Part shown: positions 55,209 through 63,963 of the stretch, piece by piece
Layout of the letters: each line of letters starts with the position of its first letter
Numbering within the stretch: position 1 is the stretch's first letter
From: Spirosoma sp. 48-14
Lineage (GTDB): Bacteria > Bacteroidota > Bacteroidia > Cytophagales > Spirosomataceae
Length of the DNA stretch: 64,000 nucleotides
Reading direction: 5' to 3'
Assembly: GCF_001898575.1 (NCBI RefSeq)
Contig: NZ_MKUD01000058.1
Span: 248,001 to 312,000 of the forward strand
The notes under the pieces: model-generated
Told to the model about the DNA's origin: nothing
Database searches by the model: none
The model's input: the letters and a program-made list of their open reading frames with translations, nothing else
Made by a program: the position numbers and the translations under genes

Positions 55209-57089
55209 ATGCGTATAAAATCAAGGAATACAGTCTGCTTTCTCGCTGTCGTCGTCACCTGGTTTGCAGGGACACTGTATGCCCAGGATACCCGCAACAT
55301 CACCACGGGCACCATTATTCCCGATGAGACGTACAGTGATCAGCCCTATATCGTCAAAACGGCCGATGGCGCGTGGTTGTGCGTGCTTACTACCGGAACA
55401 GGTCATGAAGGGGCTACAGGTCAGCATATTATCACACAGCGAAGCCTGGATCAGGGCAAAACCTGGATCGACAAACGCGATGTCGAACCCGGCGATGGCC
55501 CCGAAGCCTCGTATGCCGTGCTGTTGAAAGCGCCGTCGGGGCGGGTGTTTGTGTTTTATAACCACAATACCGATAATATCCGGGCCGTCAAAGGCGATAA
55601 TCCACCCTATACCGATGGACTGGTGAAACGGGTCGATAGCCAGGGCTATTTCGTGTTCAAATACTCCGACGATAACGGCAAAACCTGGTCGGCCAATCGG
55701 ATTACGATTCCTATTCGCAATTTTGACATTGACCGAAAAAATCCCTACGGCGGCAAAATTCAGTACTTCTGGAACGTTGGCCGGGCATTTACGGATAAGA
55801 ATGCTGCCTTCGTACCCGTGCATAAAGTGGGGGGCTTTGGTGTTGGCTTTTTTACGTCAAGCGAAGGGGCACTGCTGCGTAGCCCAGACTTATTGACCAT
55901 CGCTGATCCGGCGAAAGCAACCTGGAGTACCCTGCCTGACGGCGATATCGGCCTGCGAACACCACCGAAAGTGGGTGGCCCCATTGCCGAAGAGCAGAGT
56001 TTTTCGGTACTAAGCGATGGCACTTTCTTCTGCGTGTACCGTACCATCGACGGGCATCCGGTTTATACCTACAGCCGCGATGGCGGTCATACCTGGGATG
56101 TACCCCAGTACCTGCGCTATGCCAATGGTCGGCTGGTCAAGCATCCACGAGCCGCCAATTTTGCCTGGAAGTGCGAGAATGGGAAGTTTCTGTACTGGTT
56201 CCACAACCACGGTGGCAATTTCATACGTGATCATCCCAACCGCCGAAACATGGCCTACGAAGACCGGAATCCGGCCTGGATCTTAGGAGGCATTGAAGCT
56301 GACTCGCCCAAGGGGAAAATCATTCGGTGGACGCAGCCCGAAATACTGCTGTATGACGATGACCCACTCATTCGGATGAGTTACCCTGATCTGGTTGAAG
56401 ATAAAGGGACTTATTACATCACCGAAACCCAGAAAGACATTGCCCGCGTCCATAAAATTGACGAACGATTGCTGATGGGGTTGTGGAATCAATTCGATAA
56501 TCGGCAGAAAACGACCAATGGCCTGGCCCTAAACTGGACGTATCAGAAAGGGGCTTTTCCCCAGTCGGTCGAGGCTCCGGTTCTGCCCGAGTTCTACAAA
56601 CGGGATACGAAAAAGCTCGAACAACCTGGCATGAGCACTGCCAGCGGCTTCACGATTGATCTGGCGTTTACTCTGAAAAAACTGACGGCAAACCAGGTGT
56701 TAGCCGATACCCGCGACAGTACCGGAAAAGGCTGGTACGTACAGACAACCGCTCAAAAGACCCTTGAACTGGTTATGAATGATGGGCGCACTCAGTCGTC
56801 CTGGAGCTGCGACGCGGGAATGCTGATGGTCAATAAACCGCAGTATATCAGCATCATTGTCGATGGTGGCCCCAAAATTATTGCCTTTGTGGTCGATGGT
56901 GTCCTGAACGATGGGGGTAATACCCGGCAGTTTGGCTGGGGCCGCTTTAATCCGTACCTGAAATCGGTAGTGGGTGCCCGCCAGCTAACGCTTGGGGCTG
57001 GTATGGATGGCCAACTCACCCAGGTTTCGGTATATAACCGGGCGTTGACTGTCTCGGAAGCGATTGGCAATTACAACGCGTACAGATAA
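55209..57089 (+). CDS. Sialidase-like BNR-repeat protein with C-terminal LamG domain
   Basis: A 626-residue exported protein. A signal peptide (about 1-25, GTLYAQ) leads to a six-bladed sialidase-type propeller with Asp-box-like repeats (SLDQGKTWIDK, SDDNGKTWSANR, SRDGGHTWDVPQ) over about 30-400. A LamG/concanavalin-like domain covers about 465-620 (GFTIDLAFTLKKL, LGAGMDGQLTQVSVYNRAL). It may hydrolyse a terminal sugar such as sialic acid or KDN, or only bind glycan; the Asp boxes alone do not settle this. It lies in the SusCD operon. Confidence 0.85.
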   Translation: MRIKSRNTVCFLAVVVTWFAGTLYAQDTRNITTGTIIPDETYSDQPYIVKTADGAWLCVLTTGTGHEGATGQHIITQRSLDQGKTWIDKRDVEPGDGPEASYAVLLKAPSGRVFVFYNHNTDNIRAVKGDNPPYTDGLVKRVDSQGYFVFKYSDDNGKTWSANRITIPIRNFDIDRKNPYGGKIQYFWNVGRAFTDKNAAFVPVHKVGGFGVGFFTSSEGALLRSPDLLTIADPAKATWSTLPDGDIGLRTPPKVGGPIAEEQSFSVLSDGTFFCVYRTIDGHPVYTYSRDGGHTWDVPQYLRYANGRLVKHPRAANFAWKCENGKFLYWFHNHGGNFIRDHPNRRNMAYEDRNPAWILGGIEADSPKGKIIRWTQPEILLYDDDPLIRMSYPDLVEDKGTYYITETQKDIARVHKIDERLLMGLWNQFDNRQKTTNGLALNWTYQKGAFPQSVEAPVLPEFYKRDTKKLEQPGMSTASGFTIDLAFTLKKLTANQVLADTRDSTGKGWYVQTTAQKTLELVMNDGRTQSSWSCDAGMLMVNKPQYISIIVDGGPKIIAFVVDGVLNDGGNTRQFGWGRFNPYLKSVVGARQLTLGAGMDGQLTQVSVYNRALTVSEAIGNYNAYR

Positions 57090-57420
57090 TGCACCGGAAT
57101 GTTAGATTGTATCTGGTCCTGTTTGAATGTTGACTACAAGCCCCAAAGGAGTCTTGTCCTTCCGACGAAGGAGGAATCTCCACTTGCTCTCGTCAATTGG
57201 TAAGGAAAAATAAGACTCCTCCTTCGTCGGAAGGACAAAAAACGCCAAACAAAAGTCTAGAAATAGGTTGGTAATTAGCAAAGCCTCAGCCATTGGTATG
57301 CCGGTTTTCTTAGTTCTCTAATCCATTCCTTCATTTTTTATCATTCAGAAGTGCCCCTTTACCAATCAGAGGGGAATGGTATCGCTTTTTCTAAAAAATC
57401 AATTCCAAACACACAACTTT
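57090..57420. other. Intergenic region between the sialidase-like and lyxose-isomerase-like genes
   Basis: 331 bases without a gene. It holds the large inverted repeat at 57154-57238. The rest, up to the ATG at 57421, shows no further element; the frame is open to 57376 but that part does not look coding. Confidence 0.5.
57154..57238. repeat. Large inverted repeat, possibly a dispersed REP-like element
   Basis: 57154-57175 pairs perfectly with 57217-57238 (22 bp), extended to 26 bp with one mismatch; the loop is 33 bases. The arm sequence CCTTCCGACGAAGGAGGA has the look of the CATTCCGACGAAGGAGGAATCT-type repeats often seen scattered in Bacteroidota genomes. This is from memory and was not checked. 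There is no T-run for termination. Confidence 0.55.
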
Positions 57421-58149
57421 ATGCAGTTGAAACGCTCCATGGTCAATGCCAGCATCAGCACGGCCAAAACCGTTATTGCTCATTTCGGAATGCACCTTCC
57501 TCCATTTGCTCATTGGTCGATTGAACAATGGCAGCAGGCCGGGCCTGAGTACAACGAAATTCGGGATTGTATGCTGGGGTGGGACGTAACCGATTTTGGC
57601 AGTAAAGACTTCTACAACATCGGTCGTACGCTATTTACGGTACGAAACGGCCGAATGAATCAGCCAGGATACCCCAAGCAATACGCTGAAAAATGGCTCA
57701 TCGACCCTGAAAATCAGCGTGCTCCCGCTCATTTCCACTTATCGAAGCGGGAAGACATCATCTGCCGGGCTGGAGGTAATGTACTGGTTCAACTGACCAA
57801 AGCCGATGCCGAAGGCAACCCTTCCCGCGAAAACTTCCTGACGCAGGTAGACGGTTGTTCCCGCCGACTTGGACCGGGTGATATTGTTCGGTTGCATCCT
57901 GGTGAGAGCCTGACCATTCATCCACGCACCATCCATCAGTTCTGGGGCGAAGAAGGCACGGGCTGGCGAATCGACGGAGTGGGCTATACGCTCAGTGCCG
58001 AGATTTCGAGCGTTTGCGACGACCTGAACGACAATGTTTTTCTGGTAGACTATGGCGTTCGATTCCCCGAAATCGACGAAGACGAAGCTCGGCTCTGTTA
58101 CCTCTGCCATGAGTATCCGGCAGCCAGTCCTGCGCTTATCAGTCAATAA
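57421..58149 (+). CDS. D-lyxose/D-mannose ketol-isomerase-like protein
   Basis: A 242-residue cupin enzyme likely interconverting an aldose and a ketose such as D-lyxose/D-xylulose or D-mannose/D-fructose. It starts MQLKRSMVNASISTAK at ATG 57421. The cupin metal site is APAHFHLSKREDIICRAGGNVLVQL followed by LHPGESLTIHPRTIHQFWGEEG. Length and pattern match D-lyxose isomerases. In this locus it would process the sugar brought in through SusCD. The precise substrate is inferred. Confidence 0.8.
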   Translation: MQLKRSMVNASISTAKTVIAHFGMHLPPFAHWSIEQWQQAGPEYNEIRDCMLGWDVTDFGSKDFYNIGRTLFTVRNGRMNQPGYPKQYAEKWLIDPENQRAPAHFHLSKREDIICRAGGNVLVQLTKADAEGNPSRENFLTQVDGCSRRLGPGDIVRLHPGESLTIHPRTIHQFWGEEGTGWRIDGVGYTLSAEISSVCDDLNDNVFLVDYGVRFPEIDEDEARLCYLCHEYPAASPALISQ

Positions 58150-58170
58150 CCACCTGAAATTCTATTCAGT

Positions 58171-59490
58171 ATGCGACCTCGCGTTCATTCGATTCTACTG
58201 GCCCTCGCTATACTGCTTCTGTTGGGAACCGGTGTGCTGTATACGTTAAATGCGCTGACCGATGCGGGTCCCTGGCTGGTGCTGGCATTGGTTTTACTGG
58301 CCATCTCTTTTCGGGGCTTTGCGGCCCTGAAAGGCTTTTCGTATACAATATGGATTCTGGCTGCGGTAACGGTGGCGATGTTTTACCCCGGCTATTTTGG
58401 TACCGTTGGCGGTTTTCAACTTAAGCGGCTGATTGTTCCGTTCGTTCAGTTGACCATGTTTGGCATGGGAGCGCATATGAGTTTCGATGATTTCAAAGGC
58501 GTCATTAAAATGCCGAAAGGAGTGCTGATCGGTATTGGGTGTCATTTTATCATCATGCCACTGGTTGGTTTTTCGCTATCGCACCTGTTCGATTTCCCGC
58601 CCGAAATTGCCGGGGGCGTTATTCTGATTGGCTGCGTATCGAGTGCAATGGCTTCCAATGTGATGTCGTATCTGTCGGGGGCCAATCTGGCGCTAGCCGT
58701 TACCATTGGAGCGTGTTCGACCATCCTATCGCCGTTTGTGACTCCTTTTCTGATGAAATGGCTTGGCGGTCAGTACGTCGAGATCGACATTGCACACATG
58801 ATGATCGACATCACGAACATGATCATTATCCCCATTGTGGCCGGGTTTATTTTTAACCTGTTTTATTACGGCCAGGAAACCCGACAGGCCAAAACCGTTC
58901 AGCTTCTGGCGTTTGCGGGGATCATCGCATTGACCAATGTGCTACTGCAACTCATTGTCAAACAGCTGGTCACGCAGTTTTTTACGGCATTACTTACCTC
59001 GTTTTTCTGGTTTTATGGCTTACCGATGGCCCTGGCCATACTGCTCAAAAATCGGCCGCAGATTAGCCGGTCAATGATCGAGAACTGTCTGTCGTTTGCG
59101 GCCATGCTGGGCATTGTCATCAACACCGTGATCATTACCGCTTCCGGGCGCGACAATCTGTTGCAGGTGGGTGGGCTGCTCATCGTCACCTGCCTGCTGC
59201 ATAACCTGATCGGCCTGAGTGTGGGTTATTGTACCGCGTTGCTGCTGGGTTTACCCGAAAAAGATCGCCGGACTATTGCCTTTGAGGTGGGTATGCAAAA
59301 CGGGGGCATCGCTACCGGTCTGGCCCTGCAAATGGGCAAAGTAGCTACGGTTGGGCTAGCTTCGGCTATCTTTGGCCCATTGCAAAATGTAACAGGGTCA
59401 GCGCTGGCGAACTGGTTTCGGAAACGGCCGGTTAGGCAACCAGAAGTAATAAACGACCTTGGTTTGGAATCCAACGTGGAGCTACACTGA
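58171..59490 (+). CDS. Bile-acid/sodium symporter (BASS) family transporter
   Basis: An inner-membrane transporter of 439 residues with about ten helices. Family marks are LTMFGMGAHMSFDDFKGVI, GVILIGCVSSAMASNVMSYLSGANLALAV, and late AFEVGMQNGGIATGLALQMG. BASS proteins carry organic anions with sodium. Two N-terminal helices precede the core. It lies 21 bases after the lyxose-isomerase-like gene, so it probably moves the sugar or its acid into the cytoplasm; this is inferred from context. Confidence 0.88.
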   Translation: MRPRVHSILLALAILLLLGTGVLYTLNALTDAGPWLVLALVLLAISFRGFAALKGFSYTIWILAAVTVAMFYPGYFGTVGGFQLKRLIVPFVQLTMFGMGAHMSFDDFKGVIKMPKGVLIGIGCHFIIMPLVGFSLSHLFDFPPEIAGGVILIGCVSSAMASNVMSYLSGANLALAVTIGACSTILSPFVTPFLMKWLGGQYVEIDIAHMMIDITNMIIIPIVAGFIFNLFYYGQETRQAKTVQLLAFAGIIALTNVLLQLIVKQLVTQFFTALLTSFFWFYGLPMALAILLKNRPQISRSMIENCLSFAAMLGIVINTVIITASGRDNLLQVGGLLIVTCLLHNLIGLSVGYCTALLLGLPEKDRRTIAFEVGMQNGGIATGLALQMGKVATVGLASAIFGPLQNVTGSALANWFRKRPVRQPEVINDLGLESNVELH

Positions 59491-59807
59491 TATTGCCCCT
59501 GCTGTAACGCTATATTACACAGCAATACCTTTACCCGGATTTATCAATCTATCTCCAGCAAACCGCCCGAACCACCAGCTTAAACCACTGGTAACAGCAA
59601 GGATTTGAACACGACCAACCCGACGAGCCACTCTGAGTTCAGGGCCGGATGGATGCCCATACCTGAACTCAGGGTGGGTATGAAGCCATCCGGCCAATGC
59701 AGTAGCCGATCGGAGTCGGGGTAGGCTGACCAAACGAACGCAAAGGTGATAAACTAACAATCCGTTTCATGAGTATTTTTGTAGAGAGGGTAATCGGTAG
59801 AGTTCGT
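59491..59807. other. Intergenic region with interlocked inverted repeats and a possible gene remnant
   Basis: 317 bases between convergent genes. CTGAGTTCAGG/CCTGAACTCAG (59633-59643, 59662-59672) and GGCCGGATGG/CCATCCGGCC (59643-59652, 59686-59695) interlock as in an H-type pseudoknot. The minus strand also reads as a short frame (see the 59515-59760 entry). Neither is confirmed. Confidence 0.45.
59515..59760 (-). pseudogene. Possible JAMM/RadC-like peptidase remnant
   Basis: An 81-codon frame from TTG 59760 reads WLHTHPEFRYGHPSGPEL followed by VARRVGRVQILAVTS, which recalls the JAMM motif H-x-H-P...S-x-x-D with Glu in place of Asp. There is no ATG and no domain start, and the sequence sits in a strong inverted-repeat zone, so it may be a decayed gene or chance. 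Confidence 0.25.
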
Positions 59808-61034
59808 TTATAAAGGTAGGTACACACTAAAGGTCGCTCCCTGACCAGGGATACTTTGGGCGTTTATCCAACCGCCATGATTAAGAACCACCTTCTCGCA
59901 AATGGCTAACCCGATGCCTGTTCCGGCATACTCACTTCGGCCATGTAAGCGCTGGAATACCATAAAAATGCGGTCCAGGTATTTTTCCTCAAAGCCAATA
60001 CCGTTGTCCACTATATCAATTCGATAATAACCGTTGGTCAATCGATGTGGCTTAAAAGCGGTCGGTAAATCACTGACCATTACTTGACTCGACACGATCT
60101 GGATCTGAGGAGCGATTCCGGGCCTGTGAAACTTGAGTGCATTACTCACTAAGTTCTGGAATAACTGCTCTAATTGTGAAGCATCACCAGCTACCTGGGG
60201 CAAGTCCCCAACTTGAATAATGGCTGCCGTTTCCTGGATGCGTAGTTCTAGATTTTGGACTACGGCCTCCACGATGGTGGAGAGTGATACCAGTTGGGTG
60301 GTGCCCCGCTGGGTGGAAATCCGTGAATAGCTCAATAAGTCTCGAATCAGACTCGACATCCGATGGGCTGCATTTTGCATCCGCTCCAGGTAAGTTATTC
60401 CTTCTTTTAACTCCGTGCCGTATTGATTCAGAAGAAGGTCGCCGAATTGCTGAACCTTACGAAGAGGCTCCTGCAAATCATGAGAAGCGATATACGCAAA
60501 CTGTTGAAGGTTTTGGTTTGATCGCTTCAAGTCCTGAATCGAATCTTCCAACTGCTGGGTACGCTCAGCCACTTGGCGATCCAACTCCATTGATTGCTGC
60601 CGTAATTGCTCTTCTCGCAATAGCAGTGCCTGATGGGTAGCTACCTGTTCCGTAATTTCAACCCCCGTTGCTATGATCCCGTAAACAGCGCCCTTCTTGT
60701 TTTTGAGTGGTTTGAACGAAAAATCAAAATATACGGTCTTCATCTCCCCGTCGACCATCATGTGGGCGGGGGTATTGTCAGTAGCGAACGTTACTCCTGT
60801 GGTAAATACCTCATCCAGGATTGCCAGAAAGGGCTGCCCTTCCATCTCGGGGATGGCCTTGGCTAAGGGCATTCCGAAAACAGTATCCCCTTTTCCCCAT
60901 ACAGCAAGTTGTGGTTTATTGGCTACAGTAATGATCATCTCCCGGCCAACCAGTAAGGCAATTGGAATAGGGGATTCCATTACCAGAGCACGGAAAATGG
61001 ATTCATTATCGAGTATTTCAGGATTGCTACTCAT
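59808..61034 (-). CDS. PAS-domain sensor histidine kinase, cytoplasmic
   Basis: A 408-residue kinase without membrane segments. A PAS domain covers about 10-130 (SIFRALVMESPIPIALL, then FDFSFKPLKNKKGAVYGIIATGVEI) and a coiled coil about 130-180. HisKA has IASHDLQEPLRKVQQF with His185. The ATPase domain has NLVSNALKFH, DNGIGFEEKYLDRIF and GTGIGLAICEKV. It resembles bacteriophytochrome-like signalling kinases with a PAS sensor. A TACCTTTA box lies 8 bases before the start. No regulator partner is adjacent; the LytR gene next door belongs with LytS. Confidence 0.92.
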   Translation of the reverse strand: MSSNPEILDNESIFRALVMESPIPIALLVGREMIITVANKPQLAVWGKGDTVFGMPLAKAIPEMEGQPFLAILDEVFTTGVTFATDNTPAHMMVDGEMKTVYFDFSFKPLKNKKGAVYGIIATGVEITEQVATHQALLLREEQLRQQSMELDRQVAERTQQLEDSIQDLKRSNQNLQQFAYIASHDLQEPLRKVQQFGDLLLNQYGTELKEGITYLERMQNAAHRMSSLIRDLLSYSRISTQRGTTQLVSLSTIVEAVVQNLELRIQETAAIIQVGDLPQVAGDASQLEQLFQNLVSNALKFHRPGIAPQIQIVSSQVMVSDLPTAFKPHRLTNGYYRIDIVDNGIGFEEKYLDRIFMVFQRLHGRSEYAGTGIGLAICEKVVLNHGGWINAQSIPGQGATFSVYLPL

Positions 61035-61041
61035 AGAGGGG

Positions 61042-61049
61042 TAAAGGTA
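61042..61049 (-). promoter_or_regulatory. Possible -7 element of the PAS kinase gene
   Basis: The minus strand reads TACCTTTACC, one base from TAnnTTTG, ending 8 bases before the start codon. Confidence 0.4.
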
Positions 61050-61199
61050 AGCTACAGCTCTTTAACCATAATTAACCCTTTGAGTTTTATGGGTTGTCAT
61101 TACTCTGTTCATTCACTAATTCGATTTGCTGGTACTCTGAACGTAGCCTACCCCATTCTACCAGGAAATGGTATATCTTTCTTCAGCGAACAAGCTCAA

Positions 61200-61934
61200 C
61201 TAGCCAACCTTCACTTCTGATAAGCACACGTTGCCAGTCTGGAGCTTTCGGAAAAAAGCTCCTTTATATAATCGACCCAGTGGAAGTGTAGTGGTCACCA
61301 CGGTAACCTGATCAGGATTGTAACGAAGCAGTTTGTCCCAGGCGATAATGAACGATTTATGAACCCGAATAAACTTATCCGCAGGAAGCTTATGCTCCAT
61401 ATAGCCTAATTTTTCGGACGCTACGTAGGTCTTTTCGTTCGTGTGTACCTTTATGTAATCACCCAGCCCTTCAATAAAAACAATGTCTCTCAGAAAAATT
61501 TTTACTTGATCTCGTCCGACCTTAAAAAACATATACATCTCATCATACCGACTGGCAATCGGAGAAGGAAGCTCAGAATTGTTTTGCGAATGCAGATACT
61601 TTGACACGGCCCGCATGAATCGTTCCTGGGTGATCGGTTTAACTAAGTAATCCAAAACATCCAGTTCGAAAGCCGTGACCGCGTGCTCCCTATAGGCTGT
61701 TGTGAGAATGATTCTGGGGCGAGTTTTTAAGGATCGTATCAAATCAAGACCAGATAATCTGGGCATCTGAATATCAAGGAATGCTAAATCAACTGGGTTT
61801 GTCTGCAAAAATGTGAACGCATCGACCGCATTATCCAGGCAGGCTAAGACCGTAAAACCGGGCAGCGTTGAAAGGTGCCCCATGAGTAGCGCCCGGGCCG
61901 GTGCTTCATCATCTACTACTAAGCAATTAGCCAT
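61200..61934 (-). CDS. LytTR-family response regulator
   Basis: A 244-residue DNA-binding regulator. The receiver has Asp9, Glu10 and phosphoacceptor Asp54 (LAFLDIQMPRLSG). The C-terminal LytTR domain (about 140-240) has VFIEGLGDYIKVHTNEKTYVASEKLG and FIRVHKSFIIAWDKL. It overlaps the LytS-type kinase gene by 8 bases, the standard operon order. It probably binds the repeats at 63033-63061. Confidence 0.95.
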   Translation of the reverse strand: MANCLVVDDEAPARALLMGHLSTLPGFTVLACLDNAVDAFTFLQTNPVDLAFLDIQMPRLSGLDLIRSLKTRPRIILTTAYREHAVTAFELDVLDYLVKPITQERFMRAVSKYLHSQNNSELPSPIASRYDEMYMFFKVGRDQVKIFLRDIVFIEGLGDYIKVHTNEKTYVASEKLGYMEHKLPADKFIRVHKSFIIAWDKLLRYNPDQVTVVTTTLPLGRLYKGAFFRKLQTGNVCLSEVKVG

Positions 61935-62964
61935 AGTTCAACGTATTAATTGTCAGGCAAATCAGATAGGCATGCGGCTCATCAATACTCGTTAGCTCAT
62001 GAGCATCTGGATAAAGTAATGACAACCTTTTCTTTACATTCGATAAGCCAATCCCTCCCATGTCGGATACAGGCATAGCACCTTGTTCGTCCTTACTGTT
62101 GGCGATCTTAACGGAAAATTGACCGGGCTGTCTGGCAATATCGATACGAATCCAGCTTAATCCTACCGATTTAGTCACACCATGCTTAAAGCAATTCTCC
62201 ACCAGGGGTAACAAGAGCAACGGAGCAATCTGCAGATCATGGATTGGGGTATATACATTAATCGATACATCCAGTTTAGGGCCATACCGATTTTTTTGCA
62301 GTTCGATGTAATGTTCAATATAGGAAATCTCTGTAGCCAAAGGCACCGTTGCCTGATTGGATTCATATAAATTGTACTCCAGGAAACCCGACAGATGCGC
62401 TATTAGCGTGGCCGTTTCAGGGCTACTCGTCAAGGCCGTCGAGTATATGTTGTTTAACGTATTGAACACAAAATGGGGCTGTACCTGTGCTTTCAGCAGA
62501 TTTAATTCGGCCTTTGTCGTCTGCTGCACCAATTGGTGCACCCGAAAGCGTTCCTCATACCAGGATTGGATAAAATAATACAAAGCATATAAGCCAGTTA
62601 CCGTATATAAGTTAACGAACTCAACCAGCATTTTTCCCGCCGAAAGAAAAGGCATACGCTGGGCTTGCGGAAAATACTTCGGATAAAGAAAATAGTAATT
62701 AATGTAGCGCCGTATGACAAGTAACACAAGGGAAATCAGTACCACATACACCCAATCAACTATCTGGCTGGTTTCCGCCAAGCGTTTCCTGATCAGAAAG
62801 TGAACGGCCAGCCTGGAAAAGATAAAGGCAACTGGCAACGCCATACAGGCATTGATAAAATAGTCATGATAATTGCCATATAGAGACGCCAGCCCTAGCC
62901 ACTGATACAGGAAATAGAACAGCCAAAAAACGGCATTAAACGTAACATCTCTGGTTAATTTCAT
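61927..62964 (-). CDS. LytS/YehU-type membrane sensor histidine kinase
   Basis: A 345-residue kinase from ATG 62964 (MKLTRDVTFNAVFWLFYFLYQW); the frame is open to 63078, but that part covers regulatory repeats. About four membrane helices lie in the first 135 residues. The His_kinase domain follows, with AQVQPHFVFNTLNNIYS and His164, and an ATPase domain with LLLLPLVENCFKHGV and GGIGLSNVKKRLSLLYP. It pairs with the overlapping LytTR regulator. Confidence 0.93.
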   Translation of the reverse strand: MKLTRDVTFNAVFWLFYFLYQWLGLASLYGNYHDYFINACMALPVAFIFSRLAVHFLIRKRLAETSQIVDWVYVVLISLVLLVIRRYINYYFLYPKYFPQAQRMPFLSAGKMLVEFVNLYTVTGLYALYYFIQSWYEERFRVHQLVQQTTKAELNLLKAQVQPHFVFNTLNNIYSTALTSSPETATLIAHLSGFLEYNLYESNQATVPLATEISYIEHYIELQKNRYGPKLDVSINVYTPIHDLQIAPLLLLPLVENCFKHGVTKSVGLSWIRIDIARQPGQFSVKIANSKDEQGAMPVSDMGGIGLSNVKKRLSLLYPDAHELTSIDEPHAYLICLTINTLNYG

Positions 62965-63032
62965 GAACTGCCCCTTTCCAACTAAGGTAAGGCTTTTGAT
63001 GATCAGTGAGCCTGGGTAGAAGATGGTTTTCG

Positions 63033-63061
63033 GTAAACGACCTTTTTTATCGGTAAACGGT
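63033..63061 (-). promoter_or_regulatory. Probable LytTR-binding direct repeats
   Basis: On the minus strand GTCGTTTAC and ACCGTTTAC (63033-63041 and 63053-63061) are 20 bases apart, close to the LytTR consensus of paired 9-base repeats ending GTTnA. They lie between the divergent LytS-type and DoxX-like genes, upstream of the TACTTTTG box of the latter. Confidence 0.55.
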
Positions 63062-63119
63062 ATACACCGAGAATCCACGTTGTGTACCGATCATACGCAT
63101 GGACGGACTGGCAGATGGC

Positions 63120-63127
63120 TACTTTTG
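63120..63127 (+). promoter_or_regulatory. -7 element of the DoxX-like gene
   Basis: TACTTTTG matches TAnnTTTG, 29 bases before the start at 63157. There is no clear -33 box, which fits a promoter that needs an activator. Confidence 0.5.
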
Positions 63128-63156
63128 AGTGCACATCGCTATGTTCTCAGACCAGC

Positions 63157-63963
63157 ATGAAACAACTGATTCGAATCGGTAGGGCCTTCTACGCAGTCGC
63201 ACTTTTTGTGTATGGTTGCCAACAAATTTATTTTGGGAGCTTCCGGGATGTCTTTTTTTCGGTCTATCAGCAACACCTGCCCTTCCTGAATGTGTTTGCC
63301 TGGAGCTTCGGACTCTATCTGATCAGTACAGGTGCTTTACTGCTTGTACCAGGTACCGGCCAGAAAGCGGCTCTGCTGCTGGGAGCTGCCTGGCTGTCGC
63401 TATTCCTGGGCACCCATATAACCTACGAGCTCATTTCCGAACCGAACAAACTGTATCACCTGGGCTTGTGGACAACTCCCCTGAAGGAACTAGCCCTGGC
63501 CGGGGGCGCCTTTGTGGTTGCTGACTCATTCGATACGCCACTCACGGGTAAGCTAGCAGTTTTAGGAAAAATTATGCCCTATGGCAATTTGTTTTTCCTC
63601 TACACCATGACCAGCTACGGTATCTCCCACATCATTTATGCACCGTTTCTGGTTAGTACCGTTCCTGGCTGGATGGCCAATCCCCTGTTCTGGGTCAATC
63701 TGACGGGAGTCGCTTTAACCGCTTCCGGCATCGGTATTATACTGGGAATACGAATCCGGGTTATCTCCCTGCTACTCGCCCTGATGATCTTTTTGTGGTT
63801 TTGGCTGGTCCATGTCCCCGGTGCGCTGGCAGACCCCGTCGGAAACCGAGGCAATCTGCTGGCAAGCGCCTTTGATGCACTTGCGTTCAGCGGGATAGCG
63901 CTACTAATCGGCCTTACCATGAAACAGCAAAAATGGGTAGAGGCTATTGAACGTTGGCGATGA
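63157..63963 (+). CDS. DoxX-like integral membrane protein
   Basis: A 268-residue membrane protein starting MKQLIRIGRAFYAVALFVYGCQQIYFGSF at ATG 63157; the upstream codons from 63082 overlap the promoter zone. About seven hydrophobic segments are present (AFGLYLIS-type, LLLGAAWLSLFLG, VNLTGVALTASGIGIILGI). The pattern resembles the DoxX/DoxD-like family. Function is unknown. The divergent LytS/LytR pair and the repeats between them suggest regulation by that system. Confidence 0.75.
   Translation: MKQLIRIGRAFYAVALFVYGCQQIYFGSFRDVFFSVYQQHLPFLNVFAWSFGLYLISTGALLLVPGTGQKAALLLGAAWLSLFLGTHITYELISEPNKLYHLGLWTTPLKELALAGGAFVVADSFDTPLTGKLAVLGKIMPYGNLFFLYTMTSYGISHIIYAPFLVSTVPGWMANPLFWVNLTGVALTASGIGIILGIRIRVISLLLALMIFLWFWLVHVPGALADPVGNRGNLLASAFDALAFSGIALLIGLTMKQQKWVEAIERWR

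Noticed and set aside
55221..55823. A 200-codon minus-strand frame opposite the sialidase-like gene
   Set aside because: Antisense to a clear Asp-box protein; composition looks like a shadow frame.
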